A DNA stretch of 64,000 bases from CF-46 sp042408445 (GCA_042408445.1 JBHORC010000013.1:1-64000); one strand, 5' to 3'; shown: positions 41,004 to 48,898, counted from the first letter of the stretch. Notes: generated from the letters alone by a model not told the origin. Made by a program: numbers and translations.

Positions 41004-42107
41004 GTGGAGCTCCTCCAGGGGATCTGGAACTCGATCCTGAACATCACGTCCCAGTTCGTGATCCCGGACTGGGCGTCCGTGATCGAGCTGCTGCCGGTGT
41101 TCGTCGGCGTCCTGGTCATCCTCTTCCTCCTCTGGGCGATCCTCCGCTACCGAAGCCTGGGCCCGCGCCGCCGCCGGCCCGGCCGCGTCGCCCCCAGGAC
41201 CCCACCCGGGCTCCACATGCCCGGCCCGACCTACGCCCCGTTCTTCGCGGCCGGCGGAGCGTTCCTGCTCTTCCTCGGCCTGGTGTTTCCGGGGCCACTG
41301 CTCCTGCTCGGCGTCGTCGGGATCGTCCTGTCGCTGCTCTTCTGGGGCCGCGAGGGGCTCCGCGAGTACGACCACGTCGCCGGCGAGCATCCCGCGCTCC
41401 CCGCGGTCGTCCACGACGGCCCGCCGCCCGGCGTGCACATGCCCGGCCCGTCGTTCCGGCCGATCCTCGCCTCGCTCGGCGTGTTCGTCCTGTTCCTCGG
41501 GCTCGTCTTTCCGGGCTGGATCCTGGCCGTCGGCGTCCTGTTCCTGATCGTTGCCCTGCTGGGCTGGCTCAACGACGCGCGGAAGGAGTACCTCGCGACG
41601 GTGGCTGCGGACCGGACGGGCCACCTCGAGAACGGCCCGGCTCCCGGCTGGCCGCGACTCGTCGTGTCCCTCTTCACGTTCCTCATCATCGCGGCGGTCG
41701 CGATCAGCGCCGGCTGGTTCCCGCCGCGCTCCGCGGTCGGCAGCACCGCGGCGGGGTCGCCCGGACCGGGCGGCTCCGGTGCGCCCGCAGGGTCGGGAGG
41801 CCCGGCCGCATCCGGCGGCGGCGGGGGCGGCCTCGCGGTCGTCGCCCAGAACGTGATGTTCGACGTGAAGACGCTGGCCGCGCCGGCCGACAAGGCGTTC
41901 ACCATCCAGTTCGACAACAAGGACGCCGGCACGCCCCACGATCTCGACATCCTCGATTCGTCCGGCGCGAAGGTCTTCGACGGCAAGGACTTCCCGGGTC
42001 CGGGGCAGAAGGCCTACGACGTGCCGGCGCTCAAGGCCGGAACGTACAAGTTCGAGTGCTCGATCCATCCGGCCCTGATGAACGGGCAGCTCACCGTCGG
42101 CGGCTGA
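41004..42107 (+). CDS. Membrane protein with internal repeat and C-terminal cupredoxin
   Basis: 367 residues; GTG start 41004. An N-terminal helix precedes two copies of a helix-pair unit, PPG[LV]HMPGP at residues 67 and 141, each followed by a FLGLVFPG helix. One more helix (about 218-238) leads to a Gly/Pro/Ala-rich tether and a cupredoxin (about 283-367) with His312, Cys352, His355 and Met359. The cupredoxin is strongly similar to that fused to subunit II, including GTPHDxDIL and TYKFECSIHP. Probably an accessory oxidase subunit or electron-transfer protein. Confidence 0.8.
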   Translation: MELLQGIWNSILNITSQFVIPDWASVIELLPVFVGVLVILFLLWAILRYRSLGPRRRRPGRVAPRTPPGLHMPGPTYAPFFAAGGAFLLFLGLVFPGPLLLLGVVGIVLSLLFWGREGLREYDHVAGEHPALPAVVHDGPPPGVHMPGPSFRPILASLGVFVLFLGLVFPGWILAVGVLFLIVALLGWLNDARKEYLATVAADRTGHLENGPAPGWPRLVVSLFTFLIIAAVAISAGWFPPRSAVGSTAAGSPGPGGSGAPAGSGGPAASGGGGGGLAVVAQNVMFDVKTLAAPADKAFTIQFDNKDAGTPHDLDILDSSGAKVFDGKDFPGPGQKAYDVPALKAGTYKFECSIHPALMNGQLTVGG

Positions 42108-42123
42108 GCCGCTTCGTCCCCGG

Positions 42124-42708
42124 ATGACGTCCCCAGCGCCCGCCGCGCGGCCGAGGCCGGCCCGTCCCGATCGCCGGATCGCCGCGCTCGTCGGCGTCGC
42201 GGTGCTCGCCACGCTCGCGATCGTCGGCTTCGCCCTGGCGACGGGCCGGGGGTCAACCGGCAACACGATCGTCCCCGACACGATCGCCAAGGGTCAGCCC
42301 GTTCCGAACATCGCCGGTTCGACGATCCAGGGTGCCACCGTCGACCTCGCCAGCCTTCGCGGACACCCGGTCGTCATCAACTTCTGGGGTCCGTCCTGCC
42401 CGCCCTGCGTGACCGAGCTGCCGCTGCTCGCCGCCAAGGCGAAGGAGCATGCGTCCGACGGCCTCGTCGTCCTGGGCGTCCTCACGGACGATCCGGTCGG
42501 TGGCGCGCTCGACTTCGCGACGGCCCACCAGGCCACCTGGCCGACGGTCATCGATCCGCAGGGCGCGATCAAGGCCGCGTACCGGGTCGTCGGGCGGCCG
42601 CAGAGCTACTTCGTGGACGGGTCCGGCGTCCTGCGCTCCATCGCGATCGGGCCCCTCGGCGACGTGGACTTCGAGCGACAGTTCGCGCTGATCGCCGGGG
42701 GCTCGTGA
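42124..42708 (+). CDS. TlpA/ResA-like membrane thioredoxin
   Basis: 194 residues: basic start, one membrane helix (about 22-42), then a thioredoxin fold with NFWGPSCPPCVTELPLL (Cys92, Cys95). Such proteins reduce disulfides in the outer compartment, for example in cytochrome c or CuA maturation, which fits the oxidase operon. ATG 42124; its stop overlaps the ABC ATPase GTG (GTGA). Confidence 0.9.
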   Translation: MTSPAPAARPRPARPDRRIAALVGVAVLATLAIVGFALATGRGSTGNTIVPDTIAKGQPVPNIAGSTIQGATVDLASLRGHPVVINFWGPSCPPCVTELPLLAAKAKEHASDGLVVLGVLTDDPVGGALDFATAHQATWPTVIDPQGAIKAAYRVVGRPQSYFVDGSGVLRSIAIGPLGDVDFERQFALIAGGS

Positions 42709-43733
42709 CCTCGCCGGCGGGAACGCCGGCGGCGGCCGACGGTCCGCGAACGCCCGGGGCCCGCGGGGCGCCGGCCGATGACATCGGCATCCACGTCGCG
42801 GGGCTCGCCAAGGCGTACGGCGGTCGGGAGGTCCTCCGGGACGTCTCCTTCGAGGTCCGCCGCGGCGAGATCCTCGCGCTGCTCGGACCGAATGGTGCCG
42901 GCAAGACGACGACCGTCGAGATCATCGAGGGCTACCGGCGGCCGGATCGCGGCACCGTCTCCGTTCTCGGTGTCGATCCGGCTCGGGCCGGCCGGGCGCA
43001 ACGGGCACGGGTCGGCCTGATGCTCCAGGGCGGCGGCGGGATCGACCCCCGGCTCAGCGCCCGCGAGGTCGTCGGGCTGTTCGCCCGGTTTCACGCCGAA
43101 CCGCACGACCCGGACGGGCTGCTCGAGCTCGTCGGGCTGACGGGGGCGACTGCGCGCACCCGGTACCGGCGCCTCTCGGGCGGCGAACGCCAGCGCGTCG
43201 CGATCGCGCTCGCGCTGGTCGGCCGGCCCGAGGTCGCGATCCTCGACGAACCGACCGCGGGGATGGACGTCGAGGGCCGAGCGGCGACACGCGAGGTGCT
43301 GGCCGGCCTCCGTGCGGAGGGAGTCGCCGTCCTGCTGACGAGCCACGACCTCACGGACGTGGAGCGTGTGGCGGATCGGATCGGCGTGCTCGATCGCGGG
43401 CGGATCGTCGCCGTCGACTCGCCGGCCGGGCTGGTCGGCGCGTCGACCGGGCTCCGGTTCCGCCTCCGGCGGTCGCTCGACGACGCGGAGCAGGCGGCGC
43501 TGGGCCAGAGCCTGGGCGGGATCGTCGTCCCGGACGGCGACGCGGCTGCCGCGCGCTACCGCCTTCGGGACGCGGAGCCGACGCCGCGCGCCGTGGCGAC
43601 CCTCGCGGCGTGGTGCGCGGACCGCGGGCTCGTCCTCACGGACCTCAGCACGGCCGGCGGGTCGCTCGAGGAGCGATACCTGGAGCTGATCGGGTCGGAC
43701 GCTCACCCGAGCCCCGACGGTGACGCGCGGTGA
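42705..43733 (+). CDS. ABC-2 type exporter ATPase
   Basis: 342 residues. Walker A GPNGAGKTTTVEIIEG, signature LSGGERQRVAIALAL, Walker B VAILDEPTAGMD and H-loop LTSHDLTDVERV; DrrA/CcmA-like with a C-terminal extension of about 100 residues. The Pro/Ala-rich first 25 residues and GTG start overlap TlpA. With the next gene it forms an exporter; in this context heme, copper-ligand or cytochrome maturation cargo is possible but unproven. Confidence 0.9.
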   Translation: MTSPAGTPAAADGPRTPGARGAPADDIGIHVAGLAKAYGGREVLRDVSFEVRRGEILALLGPNGAGKTTTVEIIEGYRRPDRGTVSVLGVDPARAGRAQRARVGLMLQGGGGIDPRLSAREVVGLFARFHAEPHDPDGLLELVGLTGATARTRYRRLSGGERQRVAIALALVGRPEVAILDEPTAGMDVEGRAATREVLAGLRAEGVAVLLTSHDLTDVERVADRIGVLDRGRIVAVDSPAGLVGASTGLRFRLRRSLDDAEQAALGQSLGGIVVPDGDAAAARYRLRDAEPTPRAVATLAAWCADRGLVLTDLSTAGGSLEERYLELIGSDAHPSPDGDAR

Positions 43734-44488
43734 GCCGGCCTGCTCCCGCGAGCGCCGCGATCGCGGCGATGACCGCAACGGAGCTGCGGCTCGTCCTGCG
43801 GCGCGGCGAGAACCTCTTCGCGACGATCGTCATCCCGACGCTCGTCCTCGTCCTGTTCTCGTCGGTCTCGATCGTCCCGACGGGCACCGGCCGTCCCGTC
43901 GACTTCCTGCTGCCCGGGACGATTGCCCTCGGCATCATCGCGACGAGCCTCGTCAGCCTCGGGATCACGACCGCGTACGACCGCTCCTACGGCGTCCTGA
44001 AGCGCCTGGGCGGATCGCCCCTGAGCCGTGGCGAGCTGATCGTCGCCCGGATCGTCACGGTGCTCGTCGTCGAGGCGGTGCAGGTCGCACTGCTTGTCGG
44101 GACGGCGACCGTCGTCCTCGGCTGGCGACCGACCGGCGACCCCTCCCCCGCCCTGGCGATCGCCGCCGTGCTCCTCGGGACGGGCGCGTTTGCGGGGCTC
44201 GGCCTCCTCCTGGCGGGAACGCTCCGCGGGGAGACCGTGCTCGCCCTCGCGAACGTCCTGTTCCTCGGCTTCCTCGTCGTCGGCGGGGTGATCGTGCCGG
44301 TGAGCAGCCTCCCCGGGCCGCTCGCGGCCGTCGCCGCCGCCCTGCCCGCCGAACCCCTGTCGGCCGTGCTCCGCGCGGCGCTCGGCAGCGGGGGCGCGAA
44401 CGGGGATATCGGCGGCCAGCTCGTGCTGCTCGGCGGCTGGATGATCGTGCTGCTCGTCGCCGCCGCCCGAACGTTCCGCTGGGAGTAG
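43730..44488 (+). CDS. ABC-2 type exporter permease
   Basis: 252 residues, six helices, with ITTAYDRSYGVLKRLGGSPLSR, the typical ABC-2 permease loop, and a C-terminal VAAALPAEPLSAVLRAAL block. GTG 43730 overlaps the ATPase stop (GTGA). Last gene of the oxidase operon as read from overlaps and spacing. Confidence 0.9.
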   Translation: MSRPAPASAAIAAMTATELRLVLRRGENLFATIVIPTLVLVLFSSVSIVPTGTGRPVDFLLPGTIALGIIATSLVSLGITTAYDRSYGVLKRLGGSPLSRGELIVARIVTVLVVEAVQVALLVGTATVVLGWRPTGDPSPALAIAAVLLGTGAFAGLGLLLAGTLRGETVLALANVLFLGFLVVGGVIVPVSSLPGPLAAVAAALPAEPLSAVLRAALGSGGANGDIGGQLVLLGGWMIVLLVAAARTFRWE

Positions 44489-44554
44489 GTCGCGCCGAGG
44501 GCAGAGCGCGGCGCGACGGCGCCAACGCAGCCGACGAACCGGATTCGATGCCCG

Positions 44555-44585
44555 GGAACCGTTTCGACCCTCTGGTTCGCCATTC
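44555..44585 (+). promoter_or_regulatory. ECF-type promoter of sigma module 6
   Basis: GGAAC (44555-44559), 20 nt, CCATTC (44580-44585) then CCGTCGAG; GGAAC ends 70 nt before the GTG at 44630. Closely matches the module 4 promoter in both halves. Confidence 0.65.
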
Positions 44586-44629
44586 CCGTCGAGCGCGACC
44601 ACCATGGTCGTGCGCAGACTGGGGCGACC

Positions 44630-45193
44630 GTGGAGCAGCGAGCACTCGTGGAGCAGGCGAGGGACGGCGATCATGACGCCTTCTCGACGCTCGTTCTCGC
44701 GAAGGTCATCCGTCTCGATGCGGCCGCCCGGCTGATCCTCCGGGATCGCGACCTTGCGCAGGACGCGGTCCAGGAGGCGATGCTCCGCGCCTGGCACGAC
44801 CTTCCGGGGTTGCGCAACCCCGACAAGTTCGATGCCTGGCTTCGGCGGCTGACGGTTCACGCCTGCATCGACCTCGCCCGCAAGCGCCGGCGCTGGTCCG
44901 TGGAGGTCGAGCTGGATCCGCTCGATGTCCCGGCCGTCGCCGACTCGACCCGGGCCATCGCCCAACGCGATCTCGTCGATCGTGCCCTCGCCGTGCTCGA
45001 GCCGGAGTGGCGCGCGATCGTCGTCCTCCACTTCTATCTCGGCCTGCCGCTGCCCGAGGTGGCGAGCACGCTCGGGATCCCGGTCGGGACCGCCAAGTCG
45101 CGACTCCATCGATCGCTCGCGCTCCTGCGCGGGTCGGTCGGGACGAGTGGCGGCGACGCGCTCGCCGCGCTCCGGGAAGGGCAGACCGCATGA
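44630..45193 (+). CDS. ECF RNA polymerase sigma factor (module 6)
   Basis: 187-residue ECF sigma factor, GTG start, paralogous to module 4: MEQRALVEQARDGDHDAF, AARLILRDRDLAQDAVQEAM, KFDAWLRRLTVHAC, and in region 4 LEPEWRAIVVLHFYLG and GTAKSRLHRS. The stop overlaps the propeller start (ATGA 45190-45193). Lies 34 kb from its paralogue, so duplication was not followed by tandem retention. Confidence 0.93.
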   Translation: MEQRALVEQARDGDHDAFSTLVLAKVIRLDAAARLILRDRDLAQDAVQEAMLRAWHDLPGLRNPDKFDAWLRRLTVHACIDLARKRRRWSVEVELDPLDVPAVADSTRAIAQRDLVDRALAVLEPEWRAIVVLHFYLGLPLPEVASTLGIPVGTAKSRLHRSLALLRGSVGTSGGDALAALREGQTA

Positions 45194-46452
45194 CGCCGAA
45201 CGATCGACTCATGACCGAGCTTCCGCCGATCCTGGTCGACCTTGCGGACGAGCGGATGCCCGACTACATCCATGACCTCCTCGGGCGGTCCGCGGCCTCG
45301 AGCCAGCGGCCCGCCTGGACATTCCCCGGAAGGTGGATCCCCATGGCTGAACTCGTTGCGGAGCGGTCGTTCGTTCCGCGGGCGCCGTGGCGCGCCCTGG
45401 CCGTCGCGGCCCTCCTGGCCCTGCTCGTCGCGGGCGCCGTCTGGTTCGCCGGCTCCCGCCATCACGTGCCGACGCCATTCGGCCCCGCGCGGAACGGGCT
45501 CATCGTGTACGCGCAGGGCGGCGACCTCTACACCGGTGACCCCGCGACCGGCCAGAGCCGATTGCTGCTCGGTGGACCTGAGCGGGACACCTCGCCGCTC
45601 GTCTCGCCGGACGGCGAGAAGGTCGCGTTCCTGCGCGGCGTCGCGAAGACCTTCGACCTCATGGTCCTCGGAGTCGCGGGCGGGACGCCCGTCCGGGTCT
45701 CCGGCACGACGCTGTCCGACGGGATCACGTACCAGTGGGCCCCGGACAGCCGAAGCCTGCTGCTCCCGTACACGAACGGCGACGTGATCCGGGCCGACGC
45801 CGGCGGAGCGCCGCCCGTCGTCATCGCCCATGGGACCGACGTCGATCTCCACGCATTCCGGCCGCCCGACGGTGCCGAGTTCCTGTTCCAGTACCACGGC
45901 ACGCCGCAGGGCCTGTTCGCGATGCACCCGGATGGGACCGGAGTCCGGACGATCTTTCCCGCAATCGGCGACGACATCAACGGCGCCCGCTGGTCGCCGG
46001 ACGGGTCGCGGATCCTGTTCGCCCGGAAGCTCGCGGACGGCGAGCAGCGGTTGTTCATCGCAGCGGCCGACGGCAGCGGAGCCACGCCCGTGACGAGCGA
46101 CCCGCGCGCCTGGGTCGAGACCGATTTCGTCTGGTCGCCGGACGGGACACGGGTCGCCTTCGACCGCTGGCTCCAGGACCCCGCGACGGGCAAGTGGAAC
46201 ATCCAGCCGGTGGCGATCGTGACCGTCGCCTCGCACGAGCTCCGCGCCGTCGGCTCGGTGCCGGTGTCCGAGGGGTCGCTGTTCGAGTGGTCACCGGACG
46301 GCCAGTCGCTGCTGGCGCTGCCGGGTACGCACGCGACGTACGGATCGGAGCCGACGGACCATCCGGTCGTGGTGGATGCCGAGACCGGCGCCGAGCAACC
46401 CCTGGGGTGGAGCGTCGAAACCGGCGCGAGCTGGCAGCGGACCGCGCCCTGA
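45190..46452 (+). CDS. Membrane-anchored PD40 beta-propeller, putative anti-sigma (module 6)
   Basis: 420 residues, paralogue of the module 4 protein: cytoplasmic MPDYIHDLL and SQRPAWTFPGRWIPM (RPAW at 40-43), a membrane helix about 70-87, then a TolB/PD40 propeller with VSPDGEKVAFLRG, WAPDSRSLLLP, WSPDGSRILFARK and WSPDGTRVAFDRW blades. ATG 45190 overlaps the sigma stop. Function as surface sensor controlling the sigma factor is inferred. Confidence 0.83.
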   Translation: MTPNDRLMTELPPILVDLADERMPDYIHDLLGRSAASSQRPAWTFPGRWIPMAELVAERSFVPRAPWRALAVAALLALLVAGAVWFAGSRHHVPTPFGPARNGLIVYAQGGDLYTGDPATGQSRLLLGGPERDTSPLVSPDGEKVAFLRGVAKTFDLMVLGVAGGTPVRVSGTTLSDGITYQWAPDSRSLLLPYTNGDVIRADAGGAPPVVIAHGTDVDLHAFRPPDGAEFLFQYHGTPQGLFAMHPDGTGVRTIFPAIGDDINGARWSPDGSRILFARKLADGEQRLFIAAADGSGATPVTSDPRAWVETDFVWSPDGTRVAFDRWLQDPATGKWNIQPVAIVTVASHELRAVGSVPVSEGSLFEWSPDGQSLLALPGTHATYGSEPTDHPVVVDAETGAEQPLGWSVETGASWQRTAP

Positions 46453-46463
46453 GCGATTGCCGC

Positions 46464-46536
46464 GTCCGACCGCCCGGGATGCTCCGGCAGGAATGCCCGG
46501 GCATGAAAGAACCCCGGGCGGTCGGACCCGGGGTTC
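46464..46536. terminator. Overlapping bidirectional terminators
   Basis: Two alternative stems share 46513-46518 and position 46527. Stem A pairs 46464-46478 with 46513-46527 (15 bp, perfect, long loop containing the palindrome ATGCCCGGGCAT at 46493-46504). Stem B pairs 46509-46518 with 46527-46536 (10 bp), and on the minus strand is followed by TTTC, fitting termination of the tRNA. They sit between the module 6 propeller gene and the convergent tRNA-fMet gene. Confidence 0.7.
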
Positions 46537-46550
46537 AGGTGCAGGCGGTC

Positions 46551-46625
46551 TGGTTGCGGGGGACGGATTCGAACCGCCGACCTTCGGGTTATGAGCCCGA
46601 CGAGCTGCCGCTGCTCCACCCCGCG
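46551..46625 (-). tRNA. Initiator tRNA-Met (CAT)
   Basis: Reads CGCGGGGTGGAGCAG at the 5' end with anticodon CAT in CTCATAA. Initiator features are present: C1 opposite A72 (unpaired) and three G-C pairs (GGG/CCC) at the base of the anticodon loop. The CCA end is encoded. The D-loop is two bases shorter than in E. coli. A TACCAT box 7 nt upstream would start transcription at the mature 5' end. Confidence 0.96.
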
Positions 46626-46632
46626 ACTGCCC

Positions 46633-46638
46633 ATGGTA
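46633..46638 (-). promoter_or_regulatory. -10 box of tRNA-fMet
   Basis: TACCAT on the minus strand, 7 nt before the tRNA 5' end. Confidence 0.5.
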
Positions 46639-46665
46639 TGGACGAAGGGCCCATCGGTCAAATCC

Positions 46666-48006
46666 TCAGGAGGTCGCCTGACGCAGCGCGACGGCGGTCG
46701 CACGCTCGCGGAGTCGCGGCCAGGCGACCGCGAACGCCGCCACGGAGAGGACGGTCATGACGATGGCGAACAGGTAGAACGGCAGGCGGATCTCGATCGC
46801 GGCGAGGTTGCCTGCGATCAGCGAGGCGATGACGAATCCGAGCGTCCCGGTCGCACCGACGATTCCCTGCGCGGTAGACGAGCGACCGGCCGGGCTGCCC
46901 AGCGCGATCACGGTGTACAGGGCCGGACTGCCGATCGCCGAGCCGGTCGCTTCCACGAGGATCAGCGGAACGGCGATGAGCGGGTCGCGGATCAGCGTGT
47001 AGGCGATCGCGGCGAGGACGGGCAGGACCGTCCCGGCGACGAGGAAGCGGGTGAGACCGCCCTTGTCGATGCGTCGCCCGAACGCCGGCGAGAGCACCAG
47101 GATCGGCAGCCCGAACAGGGCGAAGGTCAGGCCGATCAGGTCGAGCCCGGCACCGAGCCGCTGGAGGAAGATCGACCAGACCACCTCGTACGTCCCGAAC
47201 GCGAAGTTGCCCCCGACCGTGAACAGGATCGCCGCGAGCAGCCAGCGGTTCGCGAGCCCGGTGGGCTGCTCCGGAGCGACGGGGTCGCCCTCGTCCGCGG
47301 CCGCGGGTGCACGCCCCGCCTCGGGCGGCGACTCGACGAGATAGCCGGCCTGGCCGCCAAACTCCGTCAGGTCGAGCGTCGCGACCCGCGCCGCGCCGAC
47401 GGCGTGCGGTCGCTCCCGGACGCGGATGGCGATCGCGAGCGCGGCAACGAACGAGCTGATCGCCCCGAAGACGAAGATGAAGCCGATGCCGCCGAAGACC
47501 GACGCTCCGATCCCGCCGATCGCCGGCCCGAGCAGGAGACCGCCCATCTGGGCCGCGCCGTACAGCCCGAACGCCTCGCCACGCCGGTCCGCCGGGGTGC
47601 AGTCCGTGATGTAGCCGCGGGCAGCGGGGTCGTACATCGCCGTCGCAAGGCCCGCCAGGCCACGCAGGATCGTGAACGGCAGCGGGCCCACGATCACGAG
47701 CGGCAGGAACAGGAACACGCCCGCGAGGAGATTGCCGGCCACCATCATCGGCACCCGCTGCGTCCGGTCCGCGACCCAGCCGAAGATCGGCTCGCCGATG
47801 AGCCGCGCCGCGGGCCACGCGGCGACGACGACGCCGAGCGCCGCGAGCTCCACGCCGTGCTCGGTGAAGTAGAGCGGCATGATCGGGAGGAGCGCGCCGA
47901 AGCCGAGCCAGACGATCAGCTCCGCGCCGAGCAGCGGGAGAATCGGCTCCCAGCGTCGGGCCCAGCCGACGATTCCGGGGCCGATCTCGCTGGGTCGAAC
48001 GCGCAT
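46666..48006 (-). CDS. MFS transporter
   Basis: 446 residues, twelve membrane helices in two halves with a polar loop of about 50 residues between. The motif-A-like GWVADRTQRVPMMVAGNLLAG follows helix 2, with GRRIDKGGLTRFL as its counterpart after helix 8. Resembles drug or sugar efflux members; the substrate is unknown. ATG 48006 lies 7 nt after a TACGAT box with no Shine-Dalgarno, so probably leaderless. Confidence 0.9.
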   Translation of the reverse strand: MRVRPSEIGPGIVGWARRWEPILPLLGAELIVWLGFGALLPIMPLYFTEHGVELAALGVVVAAWPAARLIGEPIFGWVADRTQRVPMMVAGNLLAGVFLFLPLVIVGPLPFTILRGLAGLATAMYDPAARGYITDCTPADRRGEAFGLYGAAQMGGLLLGPAIGGIGASVFGGIGFIFVFGAISSFVAALAIAIRVRERPHAVGAARVATLDLTEFGGQAGYLVESPPEAGRAPAAADEGDPVAPEQPTGLANRWLLAAILFTVGGNFAFGTYEVVWSIFLQRLGAGLDLIGLTFALFGLPILVLSPAFGRRIDKGGLTRFLVAGTVLPVLAAIAYTLIRDPLIAVPLILVEATGSAIGSPALYTVIALGSPAGRSSTAQGIVGATGTLGFVIASLIAGNLAAIEIRLPFYLFAIVMTVLSVAAFAVAWPRLRERATAVALRQATS

Positions 48007-48013
48007 CCGGCGG

Positions 48014-48019
48014 ATCGTA
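48014..48019 (-). promoter_or_regulatory. -10 box of MFS gene
   Basis: TACGAT on the minus strand, 7 nt before ATG 48006. Confidence 0.5.
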
Positions 48020-48049
48020 GGGGCTGACGGCGTCCAGACGAGCCGGCCG

Positions 48050-48055
48050 TATCAT
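48050..48055 (+). promoter_or_regulatory. -10 box of S51 peptidase operon
   Basis: TATCAT, 6 nt before GTG 48062; divergent from the MFS promoter 30 nt away. Confidence 0.5.
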
Positions 48056-48061
48056 CGCGCG

Positions 48062-48154
48062 GTGCCTCGGCCGGATGATGTCTGCCTGATCGTGTCGACC
48101 GCCGGTCGTTCGGCCGGGCGCCGGGCCGGTTCGCTCCCGAGGGCGGGGCGATGA
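48062..48154 (+). CDS. Putative 30-residue leaderless leader peptide
   Basis: GTG 48062 lies 6 nt behind a TATCAT box and opens a 30-codon frame (MPRPDDVCLIVSTAGRSAGR and on) whose TGA overlaps the ATG of the S51 gene (ATGA). The peptide is Arg/Gly-rich and may not be functional itself; the arrangement suggests translational coupling. Confidence 0.4.
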   Translation: MPRPDDVCLIVSTAGRSAGRRAGSLPRAGR

Positions 48155-48894
48155 GCGGGCCGCTCGGTCTGCACGGCGGTGGCGAGTACGTCGCCGGTGA
48201 TGAGCCGTTCCTGGATGCGCTGATCACGTCGGCCGCCGCACAGACCACGAAGGGCTCCGGCCGCGCGCTCCGGATCGTGGTCGTCCCGACCGCCGCCGCT
48301 CGTGGGATGCCGGATCGCGCGGCCGCTCACGGGGTCGCGGCGTTCGAACGCCGGGCGCGCGTCCTCGGCGTGCCGGCCGACGTTGCCGTGGCCCGTGTCG
48401 TCGACGCGGCCTCCGCCGCTCTCCCGGACCTCGCCGACCTCGTCGAGCGTGCCGACCTCGTGCATCTTCCCGGCGGCGACCCGGATCTCCTGCCGGTCGT
48501 GCTCGCGGACACGCCCGTGCTTGCAGCCCTGCGGCGGGCGTGGGCGCGCGGCGCGGTCGTCGCCGGCGCGAGCGCTGGGGCGATGGCCCTCGCGGAGTGG
48601 GCGTGGACGCCACGCGGCGGGCTCCGCGGCCTGGCGTTCGTCCACGGTCTTGCCGTTGTCCCGCACTACGACGACATCCGGCGGACGACCTGGCAGGAGG
48701 TCGTGGACCGGCTCGCACCGGGTGGGCTCGGCTATCTCGGGCTCGACGAGCAGACCGGCGTCCTCGCCGACGCCGACGGATCCGGGATGCGCCGCTGGGT
48801 CGTCGCGGGGCCGGGTGCCGCGTGGTGGTTCCCGCGCGGGGCGCGCGAGCCGGTCGTTGCCCGTTCGGGCGAGGTGATCGAGCTGCCCGTCTGA
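48151..48894 (+). CDS. Peptidase S51/cyanophycinase-like protein
   Basis: 247 residues with a class-I glutamine-amidotransferase-like fold: HLPGGDPDLL and the nucleophile elbow GASAGAMALAEWAW (Ser) are those of the S51 family (dipeptidase E, cyanophycinase). It begins GPLGLHGGGEY, as in such proteins. A His in VVPHYDD may complete the site. Likely hydrolyses an Asp-containing or other small peptide. GAGGGCGGGG lies before ATG 48151. Confidence 0.83.
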   Translation: MSGPLGLHGGGEYVAGDEPFLDALITSAAAQTTKGSGRALRIVVVPTAAARGMPDRAAAHGVAAFERRARVLGVPADVAVARVVDAASAALPDLADLVERADLVHLPGGDPDLLPVVLADTPVLAALRRAWARGAVVAGASAGAMALAEWAWTPRGGLRGLAFVHGLAVVPHYDDIRRTTWQEVVDRLAPGGLGYLGLDEQTGVLADADGSGMRRWVVAGPGAAWWFPRGAREPVVARSGEVIELPV

Positions 48895-48898
48895 GTCG

